A stretch of DNA of 64,000 nucleotides from Chaetomium olivaceum. Taxonomy: Eukaryota; Ascomycota; Sordariomycetes; Sordariales; Chaetomiaceae. Positions 12,692 to 25,302 of this stretch are shown here, piece by piece (positions within the stretch are counted from its first letter, which is position 1; every line of letters starts with the position of its first letter). The position numbers were made by a program, and so were the translations under genes. The stretch spans positions 124,001-188,000 of the forward strand of contig JAYWVB010000058.1 of the NCBI GenBank assembly GCA_039881045.1, given 5' to 3'. The notes under the pieces were generated by a model. The model made no database searches. It saw only the letters and a program-made list of their open reading frames with translations, and was not told the origin of the DNA.

Positions 12692-14311
12692 TTTGTAGAA
12701 TGAGTGATCGGATAGATTCACGCCCTCCGTTTGTGCAGTGACCAACCCCGCATTTCCCCGAAATGCACCGCCCACCAGGGTCTGTGCTCCTGTCCTGCCT
12801 TGCCTGCCTCTTTGGCCCTCCACCGCCTGCGTGTCTTAGTCAAGACAGTCTCACCTGCCGCAAGCCACACGAACCCACAGCTTGGGTTGGACGTCGTGCA
12901 AAACGCGGCTCTTTCATTTACAGCCTCAGGCGAAGGAACGCGCGATGTAACAACTTGGAACGCTGATTCTGACTGTTGCGGTAATTAAACATGCCATCTC
13001 GATTGTATTCCATACAGGGCATGGCGGAATGCCGGAAAGTCGGAGAACCCGATGCCATTCCACGATAACTAACTAGCGGCTTTGTCTTGCATGTGCGTTT
13101 CTTTTTCCCGATCGGGGTGGGCTTGGGATGTGAGACACTGAAACGGAGCGACGCGCCTCTCTCTCAAGGAAGCTAGTCGGCATTGCCGAAAACATCACCG
13201 GCTCAACGGCGATAGTTTTTTGGGGGAACTTGGGGTGAATGCACTGGCGATTCATGACGAGACAATTACGCTAAGACCTAACACTAACTGTCGCTAGGCG
13301 ATGCATTCAGTAACGCAATACTCCTTGGATTGACAATCGGGCAAACACTATCCTTTTCCAAGGACAGTCAGGAAGAAAATGAAGCCTATAGCAGCCCGCC
13401 GTCAAGCCACACTCACCCAAAGCAACACGCGGGGAGGATGTTTTGTGTTTGTGAGGCGGGTGGTGTTACCGCCGTTGCGCGCAGGCCTAGCATTCCTTCA
13501 TCAGGCAACTCCCCGAAAATTGACAATCTTCTCGAGTACATCCGCAGACCAAGGTTATGCAGTAGTGTACATATCAATTTATGGTTTCATTTGTGTGCTA
13601 CGTTTCAACTCGCTGTTCCCCGAGTAATAGCCCACTCTTACGGGATTGGCCCCGGCCAGGCGCCGGCCGCTTTCCGCGGCCTGGGTGAGCCCACGGGTGA
13701 AGGTGGCACACCTCCGTCGGTCGCGCGTGCTGGGTGAGTAACCGCAACAGGGCATATAAATGACAAGCTGGAAGCAACGAGCCTCGAATAAACTTCAGAG
13801 AGCCATGCGCCTTGTTGAGTGCCTGCAGGGCCAGCGAGGGAGCAATCCGAGGTGGCGATTCATAGCCCGCACTCGCTGTGCAGTCCCTGGGTATAATACT
13901 TGGACCGCAGGCAAGCCAAAACGGCGTCATTCTGACAATGGTAAGAAGCCAAGGAGACTGATTCTTCAGCCTCTGTTAATAACCAAAAACGTCCTGCTAG
14001 CCATAATACACTCATTACTCCATGCGTGTCTTGTCCTAGGTTCGACACTATTGCATCCATGAGGTAATCCTCATAACCCCTTCTCACTCCATCTTAGCCA
14101 GAGTAATGTCTCGTCCAGTGAAGGAGGTGTTCACCCCGGTATATAAACTGGGCATCACGATTACCCTTTCCCGATATGCATTTCTGATACTGGAGATCTA
14201 TCTTGATCAATTTGTACGTCTGACCCATCCTCCCTATCTAGAAGTGCCTATTCCTCCATCAGGTAACTGATACTTGCGATGGTTATTGGCCACAAAGCTC
14301 TTACTTAGGCG
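12692..14311. other. Intergenic, no gene seen
   Basis: About 1.6 kb upstream of the bZIP gene and downstream of the membrane-protein gene. Several 80-140 codon ORFs overlap on both strands without motifs or consistent splice sites. Confidence 0.45.
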
Positions 14312-15985
14312 CTATATGTGCGGTATAAATGACAGCCAGTCTACCGTGTCGTAGGCGTTTGAAGGCAGAGATCTCAGCCCGACCAAGTCTTCGACCAGGA
14401 TGTACATTCTAAAAACGACGTAAAATGCGCATAAAACTGTCGTCCCGAGTAGAAAGCCAATTGGGATATCCAGGTGCGGGTCCTTGTCCGGAGAGATGTT
14501 GTGTGTTTTGGACAAGAAGCGACGACCCCTGTTGACAAAGCTGGGCAAGATGGTGGGCTGATGGAGAGAGTGTTGCTGGGTGCTCCCGTCTTCGATGTCC
14601 TGGAAAGTAGGTTCCCGGTACGACACCTTGTTCCGAAGTAGGAACATCCCCCCAAAATACTGACCGGGACGGGGAAGACGGGTTCGCTCTAGAAGGCTCA
14701 TCTCGTGGCCCTCGGCGAGTCGTTGTTGCGGAAGGAAGATCCACTCCCAAATCCCCATCCAGAGGCAGCCAACCACGCCGTACGTCATCATATATATGCT
14801 CGCCGCACGCCAGGCCAGCTGCTCGAAGCGGGTGGGAAACTCCGAGTTCCAGGCGATGAAAAATATCGAAGCGAACGCGACGATGAAGGCCCCGGCGACG
14901 AGACCCAGGTCGAGGTCCATCCACTGAAACATGTCGCCGGGGACACGGTTCCACGGCCTTGAGTGGACACGTCTGGTGAAAGGCGAGAAAGCGATCTTTC
15001 GAAGCAGCTCGTTGTAGTATTGCCAGACGACGTTCAACGCTGTGTCATGCCGGCTGATGAAATCAAGGGGCGTATGGTAGTACGGACCCGCTGAGTAGGG
15101 ACCACCCTGGGGCAGAGAACAGCGGTCAGCTTGCCGTAACTCGCCGGGAATGTATTAATCCTACGCTTTTAATGATCTCGTCGATGTGAACGGTTGCCTT
15201 GAGAACGATGGTCGTCTCAACGCAGGATGGCTTGTCTTTCCAGCACCACGAGGTGCCGAAGAGAATGATGACAAAAGAAACAGTCGTAAGCTCGATTGTT
15301 GTTATGGCGAGGCCCCGGACGCCCCGTGCTATTAGGCTAACTATAAACCATGTTGCCTGGAACACGGCAATCAATCTGAGGCGCGACGACCCAGTATCAG
15401 TAATATGAGGATGGATGGTTCCATGACGAGTTCCCCCTCGAGACATACCTCGACAAGCCGTCCGACTTATCCCTGTCATCCAATTCTTTTTTTGTGACGC
15501 TGGGATACTCGACGTAGTTGTGCTTGATCAGGTAGAACAGCTGCTCGGCGTCGAGGGGGATTGGTTCTTTGTGCCCCGGCGCCTCAAGGACAAAGCCGCC
15601 CATGTCGGCAAAAAAAGAGTGCGTGATGGTCCAGCCATGGTGGCCATCCTCTTTGAATTTCTGCCGCGGGAACCGAAGCGTCAGCTGATAGCTATCGTCA
15701 TGGCGCTTTCGGTGACAGGGTGCAAACCCGGAATGACCGCCGCGCCGAAGACCTCTGGCCCGCGGCGAGGACCATCAGAAAGTCCGGACCGAGAATGCCA
15801 AGACTGGCCAGCCCAGCCTTGTCCCGAATCATCGCCCAGAAACCCTCCTCTGGGCCCGGGATGTTGGGGTAGACGGCTGTCCAACAGCATAGAAAGGTCG
15901 TGACAAGGCACGTCGCGAGGATCTCACTGGTGCCGCGCGTGTCAGGGGACGATGTCCATCCTTTGGTCTCGGTGTCGTTCAACAT
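14312..15985 (-). CDS. Fungal multi-pass membrane protein of unknown function, one frame break
   Basis: Integral membrane protein, about 513 aa, of a family common in Pezizomycotina with no assigned function. Start at ATG 15985, followed by WTSSPDTRGTSEIL and a first hydrophobic segment. A conserved-looking soluble stretch contains MGGFVLEAPGHKEPIPL and LFYLIKHNYVEYPS. Several membrane helices follow. Introns 15376-15448 (GTATGT) and 15107-15164 (GTAGGA, CTGAC, CCCCAG) splice in frame. Between about 15715 and 15735 the frame changes: ...SSARRSFR is in one frame and ...RKRHDDSYQ, leading to WTITHSFFADMGG, in another. No intron fits; removing one base of the CCC at 15727-15729 restores one frame. 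A recent pseudogene is possible. Recognition of the family is from memory of its motifs, not from a search. Confidence 0.7.
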
Positions 15986-17777
15986 GGGAAAAATGTGTCG
16001 CAAAAGGCAAACGTTTAATATCTGGCTCGGTGGAAGTGGGGGAGGGCGGAGACAAATAGTTATTTGCCCGCCTGACGGATGGTCGCCAGGCATCGTCCGG
16101 CAACGCCCCCGAGCCGCGAAGAAGGTTGGGTTCTGGAGGCTTGTCTCAGGCGACGGCGGCTGCGTCGCGAAGCTGCAAGAACATTGCATGCACAGGGTAT
16201 CGAGCCAATGAGCTCCTCGACTTAGGCGCAGCGAGCCGCCAACCCATCCAGGAGATCCATAATTGCACACACAAGTTGTGCCAACCGACCCCGGTCAATG
16301 CGACATGCGTTGATGCCTGTGCCACGCCCGTGCAGGATTGCGCTGCGGCGGTGCTGGGTGAAAGGTTGACGCAGGTTTGGGTGATGAACTACACAGTATG
16401 AAGCATACCAAGGGAGGCACCTTAATTATTTCAACTATCTAGCTATATCCATAGCCGCCGCCACCATCAGCTTTGCAAGACGTTTTAGCGCTCGCAGCCA
16501 AGGCCGCAACAACTCCAGAAAATCTTCTCACTTACGACGCCGTTGCACCTGTCGCACCGAAATGGTAAGTCGATTGGGTCAATGGAATGTGTGTCCCGCT
16601 CAGTATGACTGCAGCAGCCGGCCCGTGATATATGGGGGTCAACAGCCCGCGGCCCTATTGAGCCTGGTACCGAGACACAAATATGAAAATGGCCGGGGTT
16701 CCCACAAAACCACAAGTCGTGAGCTTGCATCGCCAACAGGTGAAGGGAATTCGTTTTGGTCTTGGTGTGACGGGCCAGAGGTTGAGGGCCCGACATCTCG
16801 AGTTCGAGCAGAGTGTGTTGCCCACTTTCTCCCATTTTCTCGCTGTGGCGTCGAAGTGCGCGGAGAAGTCCTTCGGCAGACTCTCGGGTCTTGCGGGTAG
16901 AGGACAACCGCAACATGTGGGAGGAGTCGGGTGGCCGTTCGCGATGGAACTCCGAACGTATAGCTCGAGGCACGGAGAGCAAAAGAAATGCTCTCTTGTC
17001 GCGCACGCCAGGCCCTCTGAAGGTGGGAAGAAATTCCTGCACAGAGTATACGACTCGTTGACGGGCTCCGATGCTTGCCGCGGTTAACGCTCGCGCGCTG
17101 AGGGGCCATTCTCTGCCTCCGTGGCGACCAAGAGACGGAAGACCATTGCCCTCTTCAAGGCTATTGACATTATAGGTATTGGCGCATATTGCCAGAATTT
17201 TGTCAGTTTTGGAGAGTACCTTGATGTTAAACGCGACCTGCAAACGCCATCTCCAAAATGCTCCTGCATGCTGGCAATGACAAGGCATTCAACGAAGAGG
17301 GGGTAGTGTCTCGGGGAAGAAGGCAGGGGCCGTCTTCGCAGTCAAGAGCATGACGAGGGCCGGTTTCATTTCCATGACTTTTGCCTTAAGCGCTTCCCGG
17401 CGACGCTTGATCCACCAGCTGTAGCTGGGCTTGGGAGTTGGCGATAACTACATCTTTGGACGTCAGGGAATTCCATGGGAACTTGATGTTGACGATCTCC
17501 AGCGTCGGTCCAATCACGGGGCTTGAATGCGACAGCAGTTGAAAGATCCACTCCGGCCGCGACAACGATCCACGGAACCCCGAACCTCGAAGCCCCAGTC
17601 AACAAAACGACACCGAACTCCGAATTTACCTATCAGTTACCAGCCCTCCTCACCGTACCGGTCACTCGAACGCGAGATCTCTCAATTGAAGCTTCACGCT
17701 TGTATCCGCCCATCATCCGCGAGCAACGAACCATTTCCTGGCAAACCCGACGAACACCCGCCGAACTGCCGCCCACC
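15986..17777. other. Intergenic, no confident gene
   Basis: About 1.8 kb between two divergent genes. It holds an ATG-initiated 267-codon minus ORF (16485-17288) that is opposed by a 134-codon plus ORF; neither shows domains or splice logic, so no gene is called. The part just before 17778 is rich in C and A, consistent with the SPC19 5' leader. Confidence 0.45.
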
Positions 17778-18453
17778 ATGTCAACACCGAACCCCGCACC
17801 GACCTACGGCGATTGCGTCTCGTCACTGCGCACCTCCCTCTCCTTTCTCGAATCCTCCGTCGCAACCCTAGGAACAGGCGTGCAAGACTTTCCGCGCCTC
17901 ACCTCTGTCCTTAAGACCGTCCGCGTATGTTTGCCTTCTCTCCCGCCAACGCCCCCCTCCCCACCGCCCGGCAAACCCACACACAGCCTAGAGAAACCAT
18001 GAACCCTATTAACCACGCGCACAGCACTACGAGCTCCTCCCCCAACCAACCCTCGCCGCCGCCGAGTCCTCCCTGCGCGACGAGATCGGTCCCTTCGTCG
18101 CCCTCCTCCTCGACCGCGCCGACAAGCACCTAGAGCGCCAGGCCCGCCGCATCGAAACCCTCAAGGCGCGCGCCGAGCTGAACGCGGGGCGGCTGTCGCG
18201 GTATCCGGAGGAGCAGAAGCCACAGTCAGGTTTGGGGATTGGGGGTGGAACTGGGAGAGGGAAGGTGACGGCTGGTGGGGCTCGTGGTGGTGGGGGCAGT
18301 GGGAAGAGCAGGCAGACCTTGGATGGGGGCGCTGCGTTGCGGGCAAAGGTGGTGAGGCAGCGGAAGGAGGCATTGCAGTACAGCGTGGAGAGGTTGGAGT
18401 TGGAGGTGTTGCAGAAGGAGAGGGAGTTGCGGGTGAGGGTGGAACAGGCGTGA
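17778..18453 (+). CDS. SPC19: DASH/Dam1 kinetochore complex subunit Spc19
   Basis: Subunit of the DASH (Dam1) ring that couples kinetochores to spindle microtubules. The spliced protein is 191 aa, the usual size. The ATG at 17778 has context CACCATGTC. One 100-nt intron, 17925-18024 (GTATGT..CACAG). Typical Spc19 features: YGDCVSSLRTSLSFLESSV, then DFPRLTSVLKTVR joined across the intron to HYELLPQPTL, then SSLRDEIGPFVALLLDRADK, a helical segment ending RAELNAGRLSRYPEEQKPQ. A Gly-rich linker and a C-terminal coiled coil rich in Arg/Glu/Val complete it. The frame is intact. The family call rests on these motifs and the length; the Gly-rich insert is probably lineage-specific. Confidence 0.85.
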
Positions 18454-19771
18454 GGGGAGGGTCGGTTAGCTGACGGCATGATGTGTTAAGTGGATCGACC
18501 GGTTGATCGAAGAAACCGGGCGCGCACGAGAGGGAATTGAACAGGGACATGATACCGATACACAACCACGACGGGGACTCCGCGGTATACGGATCATACT
18601 GTTGGTCCGCTGGCAAACTTGGTGCCCGAGAATGGGACGGTTACCGTTCTGTTCGCTTGGGAGGTTGAAGGACAGCAACCCCTGGATACTCTCTCGAAGG
18701 AGAGGCCGCAAGTCCGGCGCCGCTGCAGATCCTCGCAGAGAATGGATTGGCAATAGGGATGGGCTTTGCATGCCTGCCGCCCGGGCAGCTCAGATCCCGC
18801 TTGGCTTGACACCAGCTTCGACATCTAGACAATGTAGGAGGCTCGCCAGGGAAGGCGGTGGGAAAAGGGGTAGCAGCTTGCTCCCATATTTAGTGATGTT
18901 ACAGCCGTTGGTCGTGGTCTCAAGGGTACATATCCCTAAGGAAGAGTCGGGGTGTGTAGGTGTGTGCAATAACACAGTGAACGATGAATGCTAGGCGCAC
19001 AAGCAGCGGGAGGGTCTCGGACGAAAGGCGCTGGTGGCTATGGAGTTTCGTCCCGCTTCAAGTTGAACCTGTGTCTCTACAGATGAAGCAGAATACGTGT
19101 TAATTCTCCCAAGTCTGTTGCTCAGTGACCAACTGCTAGCATGATTGATAATACCAAGTTGATCACAATCAATGAACCATGGTCATTCTGAAGAGCTTGT
19201 ATCATCACGTACGCAACGACAGACCACAAAAAGGTCTGTACAAAGCGACCACGGGCTAGAATAGTGTCACATACACAAGTGGTACATCGAAAAAAAGGGG
19301 GCTTTGAGAATGGAATCCATCAAAAGGGAAATAGAACATAAAACAAAACGAGTTTAACAGCACCCCAACCAAACCAAAGCCAGTAAGACCCGCCCAAAAA
19401 ACGACCACGATTTTAGACCTCATCCAACGCATTCCAAGTCAAGCCAGGGCATTGCCAGCGTGTGGTGTACGCCGCTGCCGTGCCGTGGAAGCCCACAGTG
19501 GCCCCTTCAATGGGGCCACGTGAAAAAGACGATACCAAGGGCCTGGTCCGCTCTCACCGCGGACGGCTCAGCTTCCGCTCATGTAACGCCGGATGGGGTC
19601 GATTCGGTTGTAGGGTATATAGAAAACGTCATCCAGACGAGAGAGAAGAAATTAGAATGAAATCATCCACATGGTATCATGCGTTTTGCCCCGCGTCTTC
19701 CATTGCATCGATCGCAACCGCCCGTCCGCCAAACGCCTGCCTACCCAGACACACATGTTTTCGCCCCAAGA
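18454..19771. other. Convergent intergenic region, no gene seen
   Basis: About 1.3 kb between the SPC19 and SHO1 stops. Moderately A-rich around 19280-19380, as expected of 3' UTR and terminator sequence. No supported ORF. Confidence 0.5.
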
Positions 19772-20782
19772 CTATAATAGGATGAGATAGTTGCTGGGCG
19801 CAATGCCTGTCTCGCCGCTCTCCTTCCGTGCTTGCCACCACCTTCCGCTGACGTCGCTGACCTCGAGGATCTCGTGTTTCGAAAATGAAATCTCGTTGGC
19901 ATCTTCGGGATTCGCCTCGTAGCTGTAAATGGCCTTCGCGCGGTACGGGTATTCTGTGGGAGGCACAATCTCCGCGTTGGGGTTTTCGGGGTTGGGTGCC
20001 GCAGCCTTCTGGGTGGGTGGCGCTGTGTAAGCCGGCGGGATCGACGGGTTCGTCATGGCCGAGGTCATGCCGCCAACGGGCGACGGGTTTTCGAGACCAT
20101 TCAGTTGAGCTGTATACATTTGGGGAGGCTGCACCGATGTCGAAGTCTCGGGCCTACGCCCACCGTAAGCACCCGTCATGGTCTGGCGGTTCGACGACGT
20201 CGCCTCCTTAGCGAGGGCGAATGAATCGATGTAGGCGCGGGGAACGGCGGACGGAGCAGAGCCGAAGTAGAAGATCCAGACAATCTAAGGACAGATAATT
20301 AGCATCGGACCGTTCGCAACATGCCGAACAGGAAACGTACTGTCACCATCGATAAGAGAATGAAGCCAGCAGCCGAGGCTTCTTTGGCGCCTTGGCTGTG
20401 ATGGATCAGGTTGTTGACGGATGACGTCGAGAGCACCAGGCCGCAGCCGAGGTAACCGGTGAGCGCGACATGATATGTCTGAGTGCTATCCGACGCAACG
20501 ACTACGAATACGCCAATGATGAGAGCGAAGAAGAAAACCAACGCCCAGTACGCGTAGAGCGGGAAATCCACTGGCACCTGGATATGCGCAAGAATGGTCG
20601 CCACGAAGGAAATGATCCATGCGAGCTGCGGGGGTACCGTTAGCAACTATTTTGCCAGGCCAGACTACGACAAGTCAGAAACTCACTGTCGCGATTGAAA
20701 TGGTTGCAAGCGCAAACGGGTCACCGATGATATTCCCGAGGCTCATACGCTTGCGGCCATACTGCGGTCGAGAGTATTCCAT
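19772..20782 (-). CDS. SHO1: High-osmolarity signalling membrane protein Sho1
   Basis: Plasma-membrane osmosensor adaptor of the HOG MAPK pathway; its SH3 domain recruits the Pbs2-type MAPKK. 297 aa from three exons (introns 20626-20686 with GTGAGT and 20285-20340 with GTACGT). Exon 1 opens MEYSRPQYGRKRMSLGNIIG. Four membrane helices follow, including AWIISFVATILAHI, YWALVFFFALIIGVFVVVA and FILLSMVTIVWIFYFG, the usual Sho1 topology. A Pro/Thr-rich cytoplasmic linker leads to the C-terminal SH3 domain (about residues 238-297), with ALYDY-like AIYSYEA, EISFSKHEILEV, GRWWQARKESGETGIAPSNY. Length and order match fungal Sho1. The frame is intact. The large upstream region may carry a long 5' UTR. 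Confidence 0.93.
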
Positions 20783-23700
20783 TTTTCTGAGCGATGGAGA
20801 GTGGAGCGATCCGTAGCCGGGCATAAGTGCGTGTCGTCGCGCGGTGGCAACTCAGTTGACGCAAGGCTTTCCGGTGTGCATGGAACAGCCAGTCGTCTGA
20901 TGAAGGCGCCTCGGATTTGAACGGGTCGGGCTCGTCAGGGGAAACGGCAGGGAATGGCTCGGGTGGGGCTGGGCGAAGAGTTCGGATCAATGCTGTTGAC
21001 TTCGAAATCGCAAGAAATGGCTCGCTGTCGGGGTCGCCTTGGCGGACTGAGTCAAAAAAGAAGGACGAGAAGAGAACGAAGTTGCCGGTGAAGAAAGAGA
21101 CTCGTCTCGAAACGGCAATCAAGCGAACGTGGTCAAGTCGAAAGGGAAACTGAAGCCGATAATTCGGGGAGGCCAAAGGATTGCTGGCTTTAAATAAGGT
21201 CGGGTTTGTTTGAATGAGTCGTGGTCCAGATCAAGTCCCAAAACCCAACGCTCGTCAAGCCGTGCTGCCCTGGTCGTCCAAATCACTACTAGCCCTTGTG
21301 TTCTGTTCTTAATGTCGCAACCGCAGTACCCGCCAGCGTGCTTCAATCGATCGCTGTGAAAGCGTCGTGTGGTGGAAAAAGTCGAGGCTGGGCGTGGGCA
21401 AGGTCGGATGTGCCGGCGATGCGTAGGGAAGGCGTCGAGAAGAAACGAAAGGGTAAAATGCCGTGAGAAGAGGAGACGGGGTGGTAAATGGGTTAATGCG
21501 AGATGGAAGGGAGGGAGGCAGCACAGCCAACTGGGGCTGCGGAGCGGGAAGGATGGGGTGGCCTGAGTGGACAAGGCCGGCCAGGGGGGGATACGATGGG
21601 ACCCCGAGCTGCAAAGTCGAAGGAGGAGGGTGGAGCGTGCGCGTTCTCTCCTGCTGTGCCTTGAAGCCAAGGACTCCAGTTGGCTGGATCTCAGCAACCG
21701 TCGGGTTTCCGCAAGCCGCGACACTTGCAGTACCTGAGGTACTTGGTAGGCTATTCCTGCGTGTGCATTTCCATCCAGTGCAATGTGCGTCACTCGAGAT
21801 TTTTGAAGTTTGCCTGTCGCCGTCTCAATTGGTTCCGAAGAGCAAACGAACGATTCCTTCCCCTTCCTAGTTTGGTACCCTGCATTCGCTTGAACAGACA
21901 CGATTCAATCTGTCAGCAATGGGCATGGAAGTTCAGAGCCCAGCGCCTGAACCTCACTCAGCTACTTCGTACGGCTGGAAATGCTGTAATGCGGCGGACA
22001 GATCAATAGCCTTTCCACTAGCCCGCATCTCTCATCAAGTTCAGCCTGACCGTACTGAGCATGTCTCAACCTGCGACATTTTTAGTCGACTTTCTGTTAG
22101 TTATCCGGTCTGCGACGAACAGGTCAACCCCGATGAGGTGGGATGAAGAGGGGAGGATCCGCTGCCCCACAACGGGCAGAGAACACGGCCGTTGGCGGCT
22201 CGCCCAACGAAAATCCGTCGACCAAAAGTCACGAAATCGAGACATAAACGCCAATCGAAACGAGACATCCGGTCGAGTTGTTGTCGGAGCAAGAACCCAT
22301 GACGCCCAGGTTCGAGTCTGGAAGGGCTGGCTCCCCACACAATTCGGTTCGCTGCGACGGTTGGAACCCCGTCGGCAAACGTCCTCATTTGCCTTTCTTG
22401 ATTGGATTAAAATTCAAGCTACGAGGATGTTCGTGCCTGGCCCTGGCCTGGGCCCCCTGACCCCTGGTGATCTTGGCGACCACAAACGCTTCGCCCCGCT
22501 TGGATGTGTTTCAAAGTTTCACAGGCTCCGCCACGCAGTGCCAACCGACTGGCATTGGACCAGCAGATGGTCGAAACACCATCCCAAGGGGCAGGTTGAC
22601 TGGTGACACGGACATCGCGGGATCTTCAAGGAGGCCAGAGTTTGTATCATGGTATGTGCCCCCGTGCTGGGACAGAGTCGGGCTGTCCCTTCGCAGCTGC
22701 AACATCACAACGCGGCCGAGGTGCATTGGTGTGTTTCACAAAGGACCCGCCAGGTCAGGTTGCCCGTGGTCAGAAATGAATGCTGGCTAGACTCCAACGC
22801 GTCTGCATGCTGCTAGCAGTCTGACAATTGCACGGGAGTAACGACACCATGGTTAGGTGGCTGCTCCCAAGGGATGCGCGGGGTTGCCCAACATCACGAT
22901 CGATCCACACTGGTGCTGCCCCTCCCAACGACAATTGCAGACATCGATCGACAGTGGGCAGCTGTTCCTGCATTCACCCCTCCATATCCATGGAGCGCGG
23001 CGCTAACCAGCGAGAGTGACGTGGAAATATCGAAAACCAAGTTCAATGGTGGTTCTTGCGCTATGATCTTCGTCGATTGCAATTATTAATTCGCGGGTCT
23101 AGAGTTATTGAGCAAACTGTTCTTTTTGGGCGTATCAAAACGAATCCCGTTATTGTGACTGATTGAGAAATTAAGAAACTGCAGGACCTCATCTGGCTGC
23201 CAACACTTTGACTTCCTTGCCTCAGCCTGGCGGCATATGTCGCGACAGGGGTCACGGGCATCAGTGCGATTCCAACATTCGCATGCACGTCGAATTCCAT
23301 CCCTCGCAGCCCCCACCCTGCCCCTGCGGGTGTCTCGACGTGAGGGATCGAGACCAGCAAGTCCAACGTCAGTATCGCCGTCCATCATATCCCATCTTAT
23401 ACCGCCTTGGCCCGGCGGTCGTGCGGGTGCGGGCCATACTACCAGGCCAGCCGGCTGACCGACTGACTTGGCCACCAACAACGACCTTGGCCATGATGAC
23501 TCGCCCTGTCGTCCAAAAAGCCCTTAGGGTAAGTTTGAAGGTAGTAATTATCGGTGCATTTTTGCCTTGACGCGGGAGCAATCGGTCCCATGAAACACGG
23601 AGCAGCGATTCCCGGGCGGGCAGTGGTACAACGACACGTGCAGACCTGCGGTACAATGTGCCTCATCTTGCCAAATCCAGATCGAGTCGGCCTGCGCAAT

Positions 23701-24338
23701 GCATCCATGGAAGCAAATACTCTTGGAGCTCATCTCGGGCGATGCGGCAGGACTAGCCGGCAGAGGGGATGCCGCGCCACAGGAACAGTACCCCCACATG
23801 CCTGCGGTACATGTATCGGCTCTCTGACCCAGCTCAAGCGACAAGGCCCAGAGGACCAATGCCATGTCCGGGCTCCAGCATCTGTTTCCCAGTATCCATC
23901 GCCGCCGTCTAACAATGGTGTTGTGTTGGTCGATCTCCACCAACCCGGACCCGGAATGGATCCAAATTCGACAAACAAAGGGGGTGATGCGCTGAAGCAC
24001 CCGACGGGGAGGTTTTCCGTGTCGACCAGTTTTCCCAGCTCCGATCAACCGAGGTCCCGGTCGGCACTCTATCTCCCCGTCCCTAAAGCCTATGGCCAGG
24101 CTCGAACCCATCTCCCTCGGTGACTAGTTCCTAGCACTTTGTGTACGAGCTGCTGGTCTCTCCCTTCTTCTTAACCAGTGTCCTATTATCCCCATAGGTA
24201 ATCGCCCCATCCCAATCCAATCTTATCAATATCCGTAGAACGCCTCGCTCCTCACCCCAACCAACCATCACCAACCGGACGGACATACCAAGGTGTCCTA
24301 TCCTAAACAAAACAAAGCCCGCGCAGGCTCTGCTCCAC
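20783..24338. other. Long intergenic region between SHO1 and RO10
   Basis: About 3.5 kb with no supportable gene. ORFs of 100-260 codons occur on both strands (for example 21119-21901 minus and 23554-24123 plus against 23548-24111 minus), overlap each other, and lack domains or intron signals. A tRNA-like T-arm sequence near 22305-22322 was examined and rejected. Possible long promoter or 5' UTR of SHO1. Confidence 0.4.
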
Positions 24339-25068
24339 TCAAACCTTCTCCTCCTCCACCCTCGCCCTCGCCACCCTCCTCACCCCCCTCTCCACCTTCT
24401 CCAACCTCCCCTCCACATCCGCCAGCACCACCCCACACTTCAGCACCCCGCCCTCGTACCACGCGCGCAGGGCAATCTCGCTGCGCGCCCGTAGCTTCGA
24501 GATCTCGAGCGCCTGGGCGTGCTGAAGCGCCGCGAGTCCTCGCATGCGCGGGCCCAGCGCTGCCAGGTCGGCGCTCTGCTTCGCGTCGGGGATGGGGGTG
24601 TCGGCGGTGGCGGCGGCGAGGGAGGAGGCCACGGCGGGGAAGTCGGTCGCGTACGCGAGGACCGTGGCGCGCACGGCTTCGGGGGATAGCTGGGTGGGCG
24701 GGAGCGTGTCGGTTGCGGTGGGTGGTTGGAAGAGGTTGGGTGGGATTTGTCTGTTTGTTTGTTGAAGACGAGCTCGGTTAGTGAGGTTCTTGGGATTGCG
24801 TGTGATGGGTGAGGGAGATTCAATAGAGGAGGAGCGGTGCATTGGAATCGGCAGTCATACAGATTTTGAGAATCTCGGAGTAGACGCGGAAATGGTGGAG
24901 GAGCTGGTTGAAGCGCCGCTCGAGCTCAGCGATGGAGGTTATCGCTGATTCCTCTGGTGGTTCGGTCGGGGGTGTTGTTGGGCCGTAGAGAATGTGCTCG
25001 ATTCGTCGCAGCCGCGCTTCCAGAAGCGAGATTGTGGCTATAGTTGTCTGGTCTAGTTCGTTTTCCAT
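24339..25068 (-). CDS. ro-10: Nuclear distribution protein RO10 (dynactin p24-like), one frame break
   Basis: Homologue of Neurospora RO10, required for nuclear movement through dynein/dynactin; proposed p24-like shoulder subunit. About 206 aa. Exon 1 opens MENELDQTTIATISLLEARL and contains RRIEHILYG and LERRFNQLLHHFRVYSEILK. Intron 24751-24860 (GTATGA; CTAAC; CAG). Exon 2 should read YKSHP...LFQ; these two pieces are in different frames with the break at the GGG run 24738-24740 (CCC on the coding strand), where one more base restores the frame. The rest follows the family: PPTQLSPEAVRATVLAYA, DTPIPDAKQSADL, RMRGLAALQHAQALEISKL, EGRLEKVERGVRR. A likely assembly error, since loss of this protein gives the ropy phenotype. 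It faces the zinc-finger gene across 234 bp. Confidence 0.8.
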
Positions 25069-25302
25069 GGCGTCGGTGTTGATTGTGGCCAGTTGCACTA
25101 GAGAGAGGAAGACACATACCAGTTGCTTGTGGAGAGTGAACAATCGAATCCGTGCCAACACTGCGGCTTCCCCAACTTCGTGCACTTTAACGATCCACAC
25201 TGTACGGTCACCTTTCCGCTTAGTGCGCGTATCAGTGCACTCAAAATCCCAAACCGGGCACCGACCAGAGACTCTCTTTCAAGACCAGCAAGTTGAACAA
25301 AA
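25069..25302. promoter_or_regulatory. Shared divergent promoter region of RO10 and the C2H2 gene
   Basis: The two start codons point away from each other with 234 bp between them, so both promoters and 5' leaders must fit here. No TATA box or specific factor site is claimed. Confidence 0.5.

Noticed and set aside
16485..17288. 267-codon ATG-initiated minus ORF
   Set aside because: Opposed by a long plus-strand ORF, no domain or splice structure, composition unlike the confident genes; probably chance in GC-rich DNA.
21119..21901. 260-codon minus ORF upstream of SHO1
   Set aside because: No motif, low-complexity segments, lies in the presumptive SHO1 promoter or 5' leader.
22305..22322. tRNA-like T-arm (cccaggttcgagtctgga)
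   Set aside because: Only four pairs form in the stem, and no matching acceptor stem, D-arm or anticodon arm can be drawn around it.
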